A stretch of 64,000 bases of DNA, taken from assembly GCF_000504305.1 (NCBI RefSeq), contig NZ_KI632512.1:1796250-1860249 (forward strand), read 5' to 3'. Below are positions 52,532 through 62,167 of this stretch, one piece after another. The DNA comes from Nitratidesulfovibrio termitidis HI1 (GTDB taxonomy: Bacteria > Desulfobacterota > Desulfovibrionia > Desulfovibrionales > Desulfovibrionaceae). The position numbers and the translations under genes were made by a program. How positions within the stretch are numbered: position 1 is the stretch's first letter; each line of letters opens with the position of its first letter. Below the pieces are notes generated by a model, which had not been told where the DNA came from, ran no database searches, and was given only the letters and a program-made list of their open reading frames with translations.

Positions 52532-53401
52532 ATGCAGAAGCTCCCACCCCTCGCCCCGCTGGTTGCATTCCGCGCCGCCGCGCGACATGGCAACTTCACC
52601 GCCGCCGGGCATGCGCTCAACCTGACGCCCGGCGCGGTCAGCAAATCCGTGAAACAACTTGAGGAGTTCTTCCAGTTTGATTTGTTCCACCGCTCCAACA
52701 GGGGGCTCCGCCTTACCGAAAGGGGACGGGTGTTCGCCGAACAGACCAACACCTTGCTGGAACAACTGGAAAAGACGTGCGAGCGCCTGCTGACGGAACA
52801 GACCCGACACAGACTCTCCGTTTCATGCGAGCCAACCCTGGCCATGCGCTGGCTGATGCCCCGCCTTGAGGCCTTCGGGCGCATCGCCCCGCGCGTTGAC
52901 GTGCAACTGTCCACGGCAGGCGGCCCCATCGACCTTTCGGCGCAAGGGGTGCATTTGGCCATACGCCGATCCGATTTCACCTGGCCGCGCGGGTACGCCT
53001 GTCGCTCCCTGGGGAAGGAGCGCATCGGGCCGGTGTGCTCGCCCGGCTATTGGAGCGACAACGCCAACCGGCCTGCGCGCCTGCTGCACACCAGAACGCG
53101 TCCGCAAGCCTGGGCCGACTGGCGGGCCCTTTCCGGCGTCGCCCTGCTCGCCGACACCGAACAATTCTTCGATCATTTCTACTTCAGCCTTCAGGCGGCC
53201 ACGGCGGGCATGGGCCTGGCCATGGGGCCGGAACCGCTGGTGCGCGACGATATCGCGCGGGGCCTACTGGTCGCCCCATACGGTTTCTCCACCACCCCCA
53301 TGGAGTATGTGGTGCTTTGCCCGCCCACCGGCGACGAATACGGGTTCACCGCCAACTTCACGGAATGGCTCGCAGTGGAGCTGGCCTTGCCACAGGATTG
53401 A
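52532..53401 (+). CDS. LysR-family transcriptional regulator (GcvA/AmpR-like)
   Basis: A 289-residue regulator. N-terminal helix-turn-helix: LVAFRAAARHGNFTAAGHALNLTPGAVSKSVKQLEEFF (shown for position; core is NFTAAGHALNLTPGAVSKSV). The effector domain follows, with LSVSCEPTLAMRWLMPRL, the GcvA/AmpR-type pattern. It faces the LysE exporter gene across a 106-bp spacer and probably activates it in response to an amino acid. The pair breaks the usual prfA-prmC adjacency. Confidence 0.93.
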   Translation: MQKLPPLAPLVAFRAAARHGNFTAAGHALNLTPGAVSKSVKQLEEFFQFDLFHRSNRGLRLTERGRVFAEQTNTLLEQLEKTCERLLTEQTRHRLSVSCEPTLAMRWLMPRLEAFGRIAPRVDVQLSTAGGPIDLSAQGVHLAIRRSDFTWPRGYACRSLGKERIGPVCSPGYWSDNANRPARLLHTRTRPQAWADWRALSGVALLADTEQFFDHFYFSLQAATAGMGLAMGPEPLVRDDIARGLLVAPYGFSTTPMEYVVLCPPTGDEYGFTANFTEWLAVELALPQD

Positions 53402-53448
53402 TGCCCACCGCTTGCGGCGCGCCCCCGGCTGCGCTACTGCTCGGCCCC

Positions 53449-54543
53449 ATGAGTGACCATCGCCCCACGACTCTCCCCGATACTGTCGGACCGGACACGG
53501 CTGCCGCCCGCGCCGCCCTCGTCCCGTTGTCCGCCGCCGCGCCGCAGGGCCTGCGGGCAGTGGTGCGGGCCGCCGCCGCACATCTGGCGGCCAGCCCGTC
53601 GCCCTCGGTACGCGGCGACGCCCCACGCCTCACGGCAGAACTGCTCGTGGCGCGGGCGCTTGACCTGCCCCGGCAGGATCTGCTGCTGCGTCTGGCACTG
53701 CACCCCGCCGAACCGGTGCCGCAAGACGCGCTGACACACATCGCCACCCTGCTGGACCGCCGCGCTGCAGGAGAACCCACGGCGCACATCCTGGGCGAAC
53801 GGGAATTCTATGGCCGCGACTTTCTGGTCACCCCGGCCACGCTGATTCCCCGGCCCGAAACGGAACTGCTGGTGGAGACCGCCCTTTCGCTGGCCCCGCG
53901 CGGGGCGCGCCTTGCCGACTGCGGCACCGGCACGGGGTGCATCGCCGTGACCCTGTGCGCCGAGCGGGATGACCTGCACGGCGTGGCCTGCGACATTTCG
54001 CCGGACGCGCTGGCCGTGACCGCTCGCAACATCGTGACGCATCTTGGCGGGACGATGGGGCCTGCCGCAACACATCCCGACCTGGCCCCACGGGACGCAC
54101 AAGACGCCGCACGCCGGAAAGCCTTCCGCCGTTGCCAGCCGGTGCTGGCGGACTTCACCCGCCCCCTGTTCCGCGACGGTGCGCTGGACCTGCTGATATC
54201 CAACCCCCCCTACGTCACTGAGGCCGAACATGCAGGGCTGACGCCGGAAGTGCGCGACCGCGAGGCGCGTTCCGCCCTTGTGCCCTGCACGGGCGAAGGG
54301 GTGGACGATGCCGCCGCCGCACGGGGCCGGGCGGACGGACTGGGGCATGCTCGGGTGCTGGTGGCCGAGGCCAGCCGGGTACTTCGCCCCGGCGGTCTGT
54401 TCCTGATGGAGTTCGGCTGCGCGCAGGGGCAGTCCGTGGCCGACCTGTTCCTGCCGTACCCCCGGCTCTGGGCCCAGGTGGACATCCGACGCGACCTGGC
54501 CGGGCTGGACCGGTACGTGGTGGCCCGGCGCGCACAAGGGTAG
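53449..54543 (+). CDS. prmC: Release factor glutamine methyltransferase PrmC
   Basis: A 364-residue SAM enzyme that methylates the glutamine of the GGQ motif of RF1 and RF2. The N-terminal helical domain is followed by LIPRPETELLVE, LADCGTGTGCIAVTL (SAM motif I) and LLISNPPYV (the NPPY active site). At 364 residues it is longer than typical (about 280-300); extra parts are the N-terminal Ala-rich stretch and an insert near residues 200-225. ATG 53449 (MSDH) was chosen; an earlier ATG at 53401 overlaps the lysR stop. Confidence 0.95.
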   Translation: MSDHRPTTLPDTVGPDTAAARAALVPLSAAAPQGLRAVVRAAAAHLAASPSPSVRGDAPRLTAELLVARALDLPRQDLLLRLALHPAEPVPQDALTHIATLLDRRAAGEPTAHILGEREFYGRDFLVTPATLIPRPETELLVETALSLAPRGARLADCGTGTGCIAVTLCAERDDLHGVACDISPDALAVTARNIVTHLGGTMGPAATHPDLAPRDAQDAARRKAFRRCQPVLADFTRPLFRDGALDLLISNPPYVTEAEHAGLTPEVRDREARSALVPCTGEGVDDAAAARGRADGLGHARVLVAEASRVLRPGGLFLMEFGCAQGQSVADLFLPYPRLWAQVDIRRDLAGLDRYVVARRAQG

Positions 54544-54778
54544 TGACGGGGCACATACCCCGGCAGTGCAGGACGGCGATGCACGCGCGCGCGAACACGC
54601 GGCGGCGATGCCCCCTGCGAAGGAACGCCGTGTCACGCGAACGCCACCGGAATGTGTGGTTTCCGCACCACGGCGGCTGATGCGCAAAAGCCACACAAGT
54701 GCGTGAAACACACACCTCCGCGCGTCGCCCCTGACAACGATTCCTCGCATTTTCAGCATATTGCAAAAGTCTAGATTT

Positions 54779-54794
54779 TGGCACGGTTCATGCT
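54779..54794 (+). promoter_or_regulatory. Sigma54-like promoter upstream of lpxC
   Basis: TGGCACGGTTCATGCT matches the sigma54 consensus TGGCACR-N4-TTGCW at every fixed position but one (A for T before TGC). GG and GC have the required spacing. Transcription would start near 54804-54806, giving a leader of only about 10 bases that still holds the GGAGGGG ribosome site. The rest of 54544-54778 shows no gene. Confidence 0.45.
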
Positions 54795-54814
54795 CTAACG
54801 CCAGCGGAGGGGTT

Positions 54815-55765
54815 ATGAACCAGACCACCATCAAGAAAAACATCGATTGCTCGGGCGTCGGCCTGCACGGCGGCAAGATGGTCCACCTGACCATGCGTCC
54901 CGCCCCGGAAGACACCGGCATCGTGTTCGATATCCATACCGCTCAGGGCGTCCGCCGCGTGGCCCCCAATCCCCAGTCGGTGGTCGCCACCGGCCTGGCC
55001 ACCACCCTCGGCGTGTCCGGCAACGGGCATGACGCCTCGGTGGCCACCGTGGAGCATCTGCTTGCCGCCATCCGCGGCCTCGAGATCGACAACCTGATCA
55101 TCGAGGTGCAGGGCGGCGAAGTGCCCATCATGGACGGCAGCGCCGCTTCCTTCGTCATGCTGCTGCGCAATGCGGGCATCCGCACCCAGTCGCGCGCCCG
55201 CCGCGTGCTGCGCATCGCCAAGCCCATCAGCCACGAGAGCGACGGCAAGTCCATCCGCGCCCTGCCCTACGACGGCTTTCGCGTGGACTACACCATCGAC
55301 TTCGCCCATCCGCTCATCGGCGTGCAGCACATGAGCCTGGAGGTAACCCCCCGCACCTTCGCCGAAGTGGCCAAGGCGCGCACCTTCGGCTTCCTGCGCG
55401 AGGTGGAGTACATGCACAGCAAGGGCCTGGCCCTTGGCGGCTCGCTGGACAACGCCGTGGTGCTCGACGACTACGCCGTGCTCAACGACGACGGCCTGCG
55501 CTTTCCCGACGAATTCGTGCGCCACAAAATCCTGGATTTCATCGGCGACATGGCCATGCTGGGCACCCCGTTGCAGGGGCACTTCATCGTGAACTGCTCC
55601 GGCCACGCCCTGAACAACGCCTTTCTGCGCGTGCTGACCGAAAATGCGGACATCTACCTGCAGGAAGTGACGCTGGACGAACCCGCCGCCGAGCGGGCAG
55701 CCCGCCGTCCCGCCGTTGCCCCGGCCCATGCGCCCGCGCATGTGGGGCACCCCGCAACGGCCTAG
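54815..55765 (+). CDS. lpxC: UDP-3-O-acyl-N-acetylglucosamine deacetylase
   Basis: A 316-residue zinc enzyme for the first committed step of lipid A synthesis. MNQTTIKKNIDCSGVGLHGG is the usual start (quoted in part: SGVGLHGG). VEHLLAAIRGLEIDN holds the first zinc His, MDGSAASFV follows, and VRHKILDFIGDMAMLG holds the second His and the zinc Asp. GHALNN gives the catalytic His. The C-terminal 25 residues are Ala/Pro-rich. GGAGGGG precedes ATG 54815. A terminator follows. Confidence 0.97.
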   Translation: MNQTTIKKNIDCSGVGLHGGKMVHLTMRPAPEDTGIVFDIHTAQGVRRVAPNPQSVVATGLATTLGVSGNGHDASVATVEHLLAAIRGLEIDNLIIEVQGGEVPIMDGSAASFVMLLRNAGIRTQSRARRVLRIAKPISHESDGKSIRALPYDGFRVDYTIDFAHPLIGVQHMSLEVTPRTFAEVAKARTFGFLREVEYMHSKGLALGGSLDNAVVLDDYAVLNDDGLRFPDEFVRHKILDFIGDMAMLGTPLQGHFIVNCSGHALNNAFLRVLTENADIYLQEVTLDEPAAERAARRPAVAPAHAPAHVGHPATA

Positions 55766-55794
55766 CCTTTCGCTGCCCCGTCCATTGCCTTTCC

Positions 55795-55818
55795 GGGCCG
55801 CCTTCGGGCGGCCCTTTT
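55795..55818 (+). terminator. Rho-independent terminator after lpxC
   Basis: GGGCCGCC, loop TTCG, GGCGGCCC, then TTTT. Thirty bases after the lpxC stop. Confidence 0.92.
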
Positions 55819-55879
55819 CATTGTGCGCGACGGAGAGCGTTTGCGCCACGACGGTGCGCCAAACGCGGCCGAACCAGAT

Positions 55880-55995
55880 CCCCGGCATACCAGACCTGCC
55901 GGCATACCAGACCTGCCGGCATACCGGCCAGACAGGCCAGACCGGACAGAGCGGTCGAACCGGCCAGACCGGACAAACCGGACAAACCGGCAAGT
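55880..55995. repeat. Degenerate tandem-repeat tract
   Basis: Three copies of a 19-nt unit (GGCATACCAGACCTGCC type) run into many 9-10-nt units of the type GGCCAGACCGGACA. It lies in the 687-bp non-coding stretch 55819-56505 between lpxC and the tRNA cluster, where I find no gene. Confidence 0.65.
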
Positions 55996-56463
55996 ACGCG
56001 CCCGCAGCAGGGTTGCCCTGGACAACCGGATGCACGGGCAAGCCAAGGTCTGGGCCACACGAGATGCGCTGTCGGATACGCGCTTATTATAATGATTGGA
56101 CAGCGCGGCGACACCATGCTTCCGCATACGGCGACACCCCCGACACGGACCGAGCTGTCATGTCGACGCCAATAGGCCCCATCCGCCCTGTTCCGTGTCC
56201 AGACCGGACCAGACCGGACCGGCCTTGCACGTCTGGCTCGATCTGGCCAACGTGCCCACCGCGGCGGGCCATCCGGTCAGACAGGCGTGCATGCGTCGAC
56301 AGGCCGAGGCGGCACCGGTCGAACCCATGCAGGGCACTCCGCATGAGCCCACACGCGCCGCACCTTGCGGCCAATGCCCACAAATTTTTCCCCGCAAAAC
56401 CGCGCCGGACGCCAATCCGTCACTCAATGCACAAAAAAACGCGCTTTCCTCCGCCTTTCCCCC

Positions 56464-56492
56464 TTGCCTTTTCCCGGGGGAGCGGGTAGAAG
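56464..56492 (+). promoter_or_regulatory. Probable promoter of the tRNA-tuf operon
   Basis: TTGCCT (56464-56469), a 17-base spacer, then TAGAAG (56487-56492), placing the start about 7 bases before tRNA-Thr. The spacer contains CCCGGGGG. Confidence 0.45.
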
Positions 56493-56505
56493 GCCTTTCT
56501 CGTTG

Positions 56506-56581
56506 GCTGGCGTAGCTCAACTGGCAGAGCAGCTGATTTGTAATCAGCCGGTTGCGGGTTCGAGTCCCATCGCCAGCTCCA
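56506..56581 (+). tRNA. tRNA-Thr (TGT)
   Basis: A 76-base cloverleaf with acceptor GCTGGCG/CGCCAGC, anticodon stem CTGAT/ATCAG, anticodon TGT at 56539-56541, T-loop GGTTCGAGTCC and an encoded CCA. Confidence 0.98.
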
Positions 56582-56585
56582 CAGT

Positions 56586-56671
56586 GGAGGGGTTCCCGAG
56601 TGGCCAAAGGGAACAGACTGTAAATCTGTCGTCGTAAGACTTCGGTGGTTCAAATCCACCCCCCTCCACCA
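56586..56671 (+). tRNA. tRNA-Tyr (GTA)
   Basis: An 86-base class II tRNA with a long variable arm (GTCGTAAGACTTC). Acceptor GGAGGGG/CCCCTCC, anticodon stem ACAGA/TCTGT with loop CTGTAAA, CCA encoded. Confidence 0.98.
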
Positions 56672-56756
56672 CTTGACAAGCTATCTTGGCTGTAGGAGAC
56701 AGGAAGGCCTGTCGGAGAACTACGGCTTCCTGGAAGTACGGCAGTCTGCCTGACGT

Positions 56757-56833
56757 GCGGGAATAGCTCAAGTGGCTAGAGCATCAGCCTTCCAAGCTGA
56801 GGGTTGCGAGTTCGAGTCTCGTTTCCCGCTCCA
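56757..56833 (+). tRNA. tRNA-Gly (TCC)
   Basis: A 77-base cloverleaf, acceptor GCGGGAA/TTCCCGC, anticodon stem TCAGC/GCTGA around CTTCCAA, GTTCGAGTCTC T-arm, CCA encoded. Confidence 0.98.
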
Positions 56834-56866
56834 TCCTAGCCCGGGTTCTCCTCAAGCAAGCAATCG

Positions 56867-56942
<76 letters not shown>

Positions 56943-56995
56943 TTTCCGTGCCTAACGATTAACGCAAGAAGAAAACCACGCCAGGGAGAACACCT

Positions 56996-58189
56996 ATGGG
57001 TAAGGAAAAATTTGAACGCAAGAAGCCGCATGTCAACATCGGCACCATCGGCCACATTGACCACGGCAAAACCACTCTGACCGCCGCCATCACCAAGGTG
57101 GCCGGTCTGCGCGGCAACGGCAAGTTCGTGGCGTTCGACGAAATCGACAAGGCTCCCGAAGAAAAGGAACGTGGCATCACCATCGCCACCGCCCACGTCG
57201 AATACGAAACCGCCACCCGCCACTACGCCCACGTGGACTGCCCCGGCCACGCCGACTACATCAAGAACATGATCACCGGCGCCGCCCAGATGGACGGCGG
57301 TATCCTGGTGGTCGCCGCCACCGACGGTCCCATGCCCCAGACCCGTGAGCACATCCTGCTCGCCCGTCAGGTCGGCGTGCCCTACCTGGTGGTGTTCCTG
57401 AACAAGTGCGACATGGTTGACGACGAAGAGCTGCTCGAACTCGTGGAACTCGAAGTTCGCGAACTGCTCTCCCTCTACGGCTTCCCCGGCGACGACATTC
57501 CGGTGATCCGCGGTTCGGCCCTGAAGGCCCTTGAAACCGACGATCCCAACTCCGCCGACGCCGCTCCGGTCGTGGCCCTGCTCGACGCCTGCGACAGCTA
57601 CATTCCTGAACCGCAGCGCGACATCGACAAGCCCTTCCTGATGCCCATCGAAGACGTGTTCTCCATCTCCGGCCGCGGCACCGTGGTGACCGGTCGTGTG
57701 GAACGCGGCATCATCAAGGTCGGCGAAGAAGTCGAAATCGTCGGCATCAAGGACACCGTCAAGTCGACCTGCACCGGCGTCGAAATGTTCCGCAAGCTGC
57801 TCGATCAGGGCCAGGCTGGCGACAACATCGGCGCCCTGCTGCGCGGCATCAAGCGTGAAGACGTGGAACGCGGCCAGGTTCTTGCCGCTCCCAAGTCCAT
57901 CAAGCCGCACCGCAAGTTCAAGGCCGAAGTGTACGTTCTGTCCAAGGAAGAAGGCGGCCGTCACACCCCGTTCTTCTCGGGCTACCGTCCGCAGTTCTAC
58001 TTCCGTACCACGGACATCACCGGCATCATCGCGCTGGCTGACGGCGTCGAAATGGTCATGCCCGGCGACAACTCCACCTTCACCGTGGAACTGATTGCCC
58101 CCATCGCCATGGAGCAGGGCCTGCGCTTCGCCATCCGCGAAGGCGGCCGCACCGTTGGCGCGGGCGTGGTCTCCGAAATCCTGGAGTAA
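56996..58189 (+). CDS. tuf: Elongation factor Tu
   Basis: A 397-residue GTPase that brings aminoacyl-tRNA to the ribosome. [15 protein letters not shown] is the P-loop, RGITI the switch I threonine region, DCPGHADY switch II, and NKCD the guanine motif. GGGAG precedes the ATG. The only tuf copy visible; it follows four tRNAs and precedes rpmG, as in many proteobacteria. Confidence 0.99.
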   Translation: MGKEKFERKKPHVNIGTIGHIDHGKTTLTAAITKVAGLRGNGKFVAFDEIDKAPEEKERGITIATAHVEYETATRHYAHVDCPGHADYIKNMITGAAQMDGGILVVAATDGPMPQTREHILLARQVGVPYLVVFLNKCDMVDDEELLELVELEVRELLSLYGFPGDDIPVIRGSALKALETDDPNSADAAPVVALLDACDSYIPEPQRDIDKPFLMPIEDVFSISGRGTVVTGRVERGIIKVGEEVEIVGIKDTVKSTCTGVEMFRKLLDQGQAGDNIGALLRGIKREDVERGQVLAAPKSIKPHRKFKAEVYVLSKEEGGRHTPFFSGYRPQFYFRTTDITGIIALADGVEMVMPGDNSTFTVELIAPIAMEQGLRFAIREGGRTVGAGVVSEILE

Positions 58190-58192
58190 ACG

Positions 58193-58342
58193 ATGCGCGT
58201 CAATCTCCTGCTCGCCTGCACCGAGTGCAAGCGCCGCAATTACGCGACCGTCAAGAACAAGAAGAATACTACCGGACGCATCGAGCTGAAGAAGTATTGT
58301 CCCTGGGACAAGAAGCACACGCTCCACCGCGAAACCAAGTAG
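58193..58342 (+). CDS. rpmG: 50S ribosomal protein L33
   Basis: A 49-residue ribosomal protein too short for most gene finders. [17 protein letters not shown], the [17 protein letters not shown] end and length are all standard. Cys at CTEC and KYC indicate the zinc-type sequence. It starts 3 bp after the tuf stop. Confidence 0.97.
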   Translation: MRVNLLLACTECKRRNYATVKNKKNTTGRIELKKYCPWDKKHTLHRETK

Positions 58343-58356
58343 TATCCTCATAGTGC

Positions 58357-58433
58357 AGGGCAGTAGCTCTAACGGCTAGAGCGCCGGTCTCCAAAACCGG
58401 ATGTTGGGGGTTCGAATCCCTCCTGCCCTGCCA
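58357..58433 (+). tRNA. tRNA-Trp (CCA)
   Basis: A 77-base cloverleaf, acceptor AGGGCAG/CTGCCCT, anticodon stem CCGGT/ACCGG around CTCCAAA, GTTCGAATCCC T-arm, 3' CCA encoded. It lies between rpmG and secE. Confidence 0.98.
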
Positions 58434-58589
58434 TCTCCTTTCCTAGCGGGACAGTGCACGGCAACGTGCCAAGGCGCCCCACGGCACCTTTCCGCCCGGC
58501 CCGGCGAACCGCATGGTTCGCCCGCCGGGCGGGCCGGTCCCCCCCGAACGATGGCAAGTCGACCAGTCGAAATGGCTCCAGAGGCGACC

Positions 58590-58841
58590 ATGGCGAAAAA
58601 GCAGCAGAACGCGCCCGAGGCGACCCCCGCCGATTCCGGCAACGGCATCGGTGACAAGATCACCCAGCTCAGGGACTACTTCGAGGAAGCCAAGGGCGAA
58701 CTGCGCAAGGTCACCTGGCCCACGCGCAAGGAAACCACGGCAACGGGCATCGCCGTGCTCGTTCTCGTTTTCGTCATGTCCCTGTTCCTCGGTGTCGTGG
58801 ACCTTGGGCTGACCAAGCTCGTCGAATACATCCTCTCGTGA
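58590..58841 (+). CDS. secE: Protein translocase subunit SecE
   Basis: An 83-residue single-span SecYEG subunit. The conserved amphipathic helix EAKGELRKVTWPTRKET is followed by one membrane helix (GIAVLVLVFVMSLFLGVVDL). ATG 58590 is chosen; an in-frame ATG at 58572 adds six residues. Its TGA overlaps the nusG ATG. Confidence 0.97.
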   Translation: MAKKQQNAPEATPADSGNGIGDKITQLRDYFEEAKGELRKVTWPTRKETTATGIAVLVLVFVMSLFLGVVDLGLTKLVEYILS

Positions 58842-59407
58842 TGGACACCGAAATGACCGAATCGATTCCCACGACAGCCAAGGCCCGCTGGTTCATCGTC
58901 CATACCTACTCGGGCTTCGAGCAGCGTGTCGAACAGACCATACGCGAGATGATCCGTACCGGTCAGGCGCAGGGGCTCATCGAAGAGGTCGTGGTGCCCA
59001 CCGAGAAGGTCATCGAGCTCGTCAAGGGCGAGAAGCGGACCTCCACGCGGAAGTTCTACCCCGGGTACGTCATGGTCAAGATGGCCATGACGGATTTCTC
59101 GTGGCACCTCGTCCAGTCCATACCCAAGGTTACCGGATTCGTCGGCGGCAAGAACCGTCCGACCCCCATGCGTGACAGCGAAGCGGAACGCATCCTGACC
59201 ATGATGGAATCACGGCAGGAGCAGCCCCGTCCGAAGTTCAACTTCGAGCGCGGGGACGAGGTTCGCGTCATAGACGGGCCTTTCGGCGGCTTCAATGGCG
59301 TCGTCGAGGACGTCAACTACGACAAGGGCAAACTCAGGGTGTCGGTCTCCATCTTCGGCAGACAGACCCCGGTCGAGCTGGACTTCGTCCAGGTTTCCAA
59401 GGGCTAG
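58841..59407 (+). CDS. nusG: Transcription termination/antitermination factor NusG
   Basis: A 188-residue factor binding RNA polymerase, Rho and ribosomal protein S10. NGN domain: WFIVHTYSGFEQRVEQ and YPGYVMVKM; KOW domain: FERGDEVRVIDGPFGGFNG. Overlap with secE (TGATG) shows coupling. Confidence 0.98.
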   Translation: MDTEMTESIPTTAKARWFIVHTYSGFEQRVEQTIREMIRTGQAQGLIEEVVVPTEKVIELVKGEKRTSTRKFYPGYVMVKMAMTDFSWHLVQSIPKVTGFVGGKNRPTPMRDSEAERILTMMESRQEQPRPKFNFERGDEVRVIDGPFGGFNGVVEDVNYDKGKLRVSVSIFGRQTPVELDFVQVSKG

Positions 59408-59471
59408 CCCCCTTTCGATGATTTAGCGCGGTAACCATCGCGGCCCGCGCCGCCCATAGAGGGACAGAACA

Positions 59472-59894
59472 ATGGCTAAGAAAGAAGTTGCCAAGATCAA
59501 GCTGCAGATTCCGGCCGGGGCGGCCAACCCTTCCCCGCCGGTCGGTCCCGCGCTCGGCCAGCACGGGCTGAACATCATGGAATTCTGCAAGACTTTCAAC
59601 GCGAAGACCATGGAGCAGAAGGGCATGATCACCCCCGTGGTGATCACCGTCTACTCCGACCGTTCCTTCACGTTCATCACCAAGACCCCGCCCGCTTCCG
59701 TGCTGCTGCTGAAGGCCGCCAAGCTCGAAAAGGGCTCTGGCGAACCCAACCGGAACAAGGTCGGGTCGGTGAGCATGGCGCAGGTTGAAGAGATCGCGAA
59801 GCTGAAGCTGCCCGACCTCACCGCCAAGGATCTCGATGCGGCCACCCGCTCCGTTCTGGGCACCGCCCGGAGCATGGGCATCGAAATCAAGTAG
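59472..59894 (+). CDS. rplK: 50S ribosomal protein L11
   Basis: A 140-residue protein of the GTPase-associated centre. [29 protein letters not shown] (in part: [19 protein letters not shown]) is the classic start, [12 protein letters not shown] and ARSMGIEI the end. Confidence 0.99.
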   Translation: MAKKEVAKIKLQIPAGAANPSPPVGPALGQHGLNIMEFCKTFNAKTMEQKGMITPVVITVYSDRSFTFITKTPPASVLLLKAAKLEKGSGEPNRNKVGSVSMAQVEEIAKLKLPDLTAKDLDAATRSVLGTARSMGIEIK

Positions 59895-60033
59895 CGTTTC
59901 GGATCAGTTGCACTGCCGTCCGCCGACAATGTCGGCCTTCCCGGCCAAGCCGGGGCGCATGTCTCCATCGTGAGAAAGCGTGACCATGGCGGCAGGAGAT
60001 TGCGAACGTCAGCAAAAGGAAAAGGTGGGTACA

Positions 60034-60741
60034 ATGCCCAAGCACGGCAAGAAATATCGTTCGGCGACTGAAGGACGCGACATCGCCGAAATCCTCACGC
60101 TTGAAGACGCGGTGGCCAAGTCCCTTGGGGCTTCGTTCGCCAAGTTCGACGAAACCGTCGACGTGGCCATCTGCCTCGGCGTCGATCCCAAGTACTCCGA
60201 CCAGATGGTGCGCGGCGCCGTCACCCTGCCCCATGGCCTCGGCAAGACCGTGCGCGTGGCGGTGTTCTGCAAGGGCGACAAGGAAGCCGAAGCCAAGGCC
60301 GCCGGCGCCGACTTTGCCGGTGCCGAAGAACTGGTCGCCAAGATCAAGGAAGGCTGGCTGGACTTCGACAAGGCCATCGCCACCCCCGACGTCATGGCCC
60401 TGGTCGGCCAGATCGGTCGCGTGCTCGGCCCCCGTGGCCTGATGCCCAACGCCAAGACCGGCACCGTTACCTTCGACGTGGCCACCGCGGTGAAGGAAAC
60501 CAAGGCTGGTCGCGTGGAATTCAAGGTCGACAAGGCCGGCGTGCTGCATGCCCCGCTCGGCAAGGTGTCCTTCGGTCCCGAAAAGATCCTGGACAACCTG
60601 AAGTCGCTGCTTGATACCGTGAACCGCCTGAAGCCCGCCACGGCCAAGGGCACCTACATGAAGGCCATGGCGGTTTCCACCACCATGGGCCCCGGTTTCA
60701 AGGTCGACCCGACCACCATCAAGAAGTTCCTCGAAGGCTAA
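60034..60741 (+). CDS. rplA: 50S ribosomal protein L1
   Basis: A 235-residue L1-stalk protein. MPKHGKKYR start, [14 protein letters not shown] and [17 protein letters not shown] are the RNA-binding signatures; the [18 protein letters not shown] end is usual. L1 commonly represses its own rplKA message. A terminator follows. Confidence 0.98.
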   Translation: MPKHGKKYRSATEGRDIAEILTLEDAVAKSLGASFAKFDETVDVAICLGVDPKYSDQMVRGAVTLPHGLGKTVRVAVFCKGDKEAEAKAAGADFAGAEELVAKIKEGWLDFDKAIATPDVMALVGQIGRVLGPRGLMPNAKTGTVTFDVATAVKETKAGRVEFKVDKAGVLHAPLGKVSFGPEKILDNLKSLLDTVNRLKPATAKGTYMKAMAVSTTMGPGFKVDPTTIKKFLEG

Positions 60742-60759
60742 ACCCCTTCGGTGATATTT

Positions 60760-60786
60760 GGCCCGACTGTTCGCAGTCGGGCCTTT
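60760..60786 (+). terminator. Terminator or attenuator between rplA and rplJ
   Basis: GGCCCGACTG, loop TTCG, CAGTCGGGCC, then TTT. A perfect 10-bp stem with a stable tetraloop. The short T-run suggests partial read-through into rplJL. Confidence 0.85.
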
Positions 60787-60787
60787 A

Positions 60788-60890
60788 CCGGCTACAGGCC
60801 CGGAAATACGAGTCGAAGAAAGCAGGCAGCACGGGTTCTCCGCCCTTGCATTAAGTCCTGCCGAGACCACAGTGTCTTTGGCTCGGCATT
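60788..60890 (+). ncRNA. Ribosomal protein L10 leader
   Basis: Sequence just upstream of rplJ shows features of the L10 autoregulatory leader: an AAAGCAGGCAG element, a GGGTTCTCCGCCC hairpin and the ending TTAAGTCCTGCCGAGAC, in which CCTGCC can pair with GGCAGG. L10-L7/L12 binding to it would limit its own translation. Boundaries are approximate. Confidence 0.75.
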
Positions 60891-60925
60891 TCCACCCAGA
60901 CACACCCGAACCTGAGGAGAGTCAC

Positions 60926-61447
60926 GTGAACAGGTCCGAGAAAGCAGCCATCATCGAGCAGCTCAAGGCTCGTGCTGAAGGCGCTTCCATCGCGGTCGTG
61001 ACCGACTTCAAGGGTATGTCGGTGGAAGAGCTGACCCGTCTCAGAGTGAAGCTTCGTGAAAACGGCGCGGAATACCACGTCGTGAAGAACACCCTGGCAC
61101 GGATCGCCTTTACCGACGGAGCGCATGACGTCATCAAGGACGTGTTCAAAGAGAACTGCGCCGTCGCCCTTGGGTTCGCAGATCCCGTCGCGGTGGCAAA
61201 GGCGGTTACCGACTTTGCCAAGACGAGCAAGATCTTCACGGTGCGCCACGGCAGCCTTGAAGGCAAGTTTCTTTCCGGTGACCAGGTCGCCGACCTTGCC
61301 AAGCTGCCCAGCAAGCCCGAACTGATCGCGCGCGCTCTTGGCACGATGAACGCCGTGCCCACCAACTTCGTTTCGCTGTTCGCCAACATCATCCGTGGCC
61401 TTCTCTACGCCCTGAAGGGCATTGAAGAGAAGAAGGCCGCCGCCTAG
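60926..61447 (+). CDS. rplJ: 50S ribosomal protein L10
   Basis: A 173-residue protein of the stalk base. The start is GTG 60926 with GAGGAGA upstream; [14 protein letters not shown] is typical. [12 protein letters not shown] and the Ala-rich end fit. It carries L7/L12 dimers and binds the L10 leader. Confidence 0.97.
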   Translation: MNRSEKAAIIEQLKARAEGASIAVVTDFKGMSVEELTRLRVKLRENGAEYHVVKNTLARIAFTDGAHDVIKDVFKENCAVALGFADPVAVAKAVTDFAKTSKIFTVRHGSLEGKFLSGDQVADLAKLPSKPELIARALGTMNAVPTNFVSLFANIIRGLLYALKGIEEKKAAA

Positions 61448-61498
61448 GCGACACCGAGCCCAACCCCTTACGCCAAAGACACCCGAAAGGAGCAAATC

Positions 61499-61882
61499 AT
61501 GTCCAGCATCACCAAGGAACAGGTCGTCGAATTCATCGCCAACATGACCGTCCTCGAACTTTCCGAGTTCATCAAGGAACTTGAAGAAAAGTTCGGCGTG
61601 TCCGCCGCCGCTCCGGCCATGGCCATGGTTGCCGCCGGCCCCGCTGAAGCCGCCCCGGCCGAAGAAGAAAAGACCGAATTCGACGTTATCCTGAAGGCCG
61701 CTGGCGCCAACAAGATCGGCGTCATCAAGGTTGTGCGCGCCCTGACCGGCCTTGGCCTGAAGGAAGCCAAGGACAAGGTTGACGGCGCTCCCTCCACCCT
61801 GAAGGAAGCCGTTTCCAAGGAAGAAGCCGAAGAAGCCAAGAAGCAGCTGGTGGAAGCCGGCGCCGAAGTCGAAATCAAGTAG
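61499..61882 (+). CDS. rplL: 50S ribosomal protein L7/L12
   Basis: A 127-residue stalk protein: N-terminal dimerisation helices, an Ala/Glu hinge (AAPAEEEK), and the C-terminal domain with [21 protein letters not shown] (in part) that binds translation factors. AAGGAG precedes the ATG. Confidence 0.98.
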   Translation: MSSITKEQVVEFIANMTVLELSEFIKELEEKFGVSAAAPAMAMVAAGPAEAAPAEEEKTEFDVILKAAGANKIGVIKVVRALTGLGLKEAKDKVDGAPSTLKEAVSKEEAEEAKKQLVEAGAEVEIK

Positions 61883-61917
61883 ACTCGGTTCGCTGCGCCG
61901 CACAGGCGATCGGAATG

Positions 61918-61950
61918 GCGCGGGCGAGTTCATCGCCCGCGCTTCTTCTG
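61918..61950 (+). terminator. Terminator after rplL
   Basis: GCGCGGGCGA, loop GTTCA, TCGCCCGCGC, then TTCTTCTG. A ten-pair perfect stem 35 bp after rplL, setting it apart from rpoB. Confidence 0.85.
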
Positions 61951-62167
61951 CTTTGTCGCCCCGTACGGCAAATTGGCATTTCGGGTGGCGGCCACGCGCC
62001 AAAGCATACCGGAATACCGGCCAGATGCAGGTGGGCGAGGTCTTCACGGGGCGGGATGAAACGGGACGAACGGAACATACGGACAGGCGGAACAGGCAGA
62101 ACTGGCCGCCCCCCCCTTGGGGATGCCAGGTTGGATCGGAAGCGAGTATGTGGCAAGCCGCACGGAC

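Noticed and set aside
56088-56093. Perfect TATAAT before the tRNA cluster
   Set aside because: No -35 element 16-18 bases upstream and over 400 bp from the first tRNA; the pair at 56464-56492 fits better.
58193-58342. Loss of the second zinc Cys pair in L33 as an anomaly
   Set aside because: KKYCPxDKK is a common form of zinc-type L33, as in Bacillus RpmGA, so it is ordinary.
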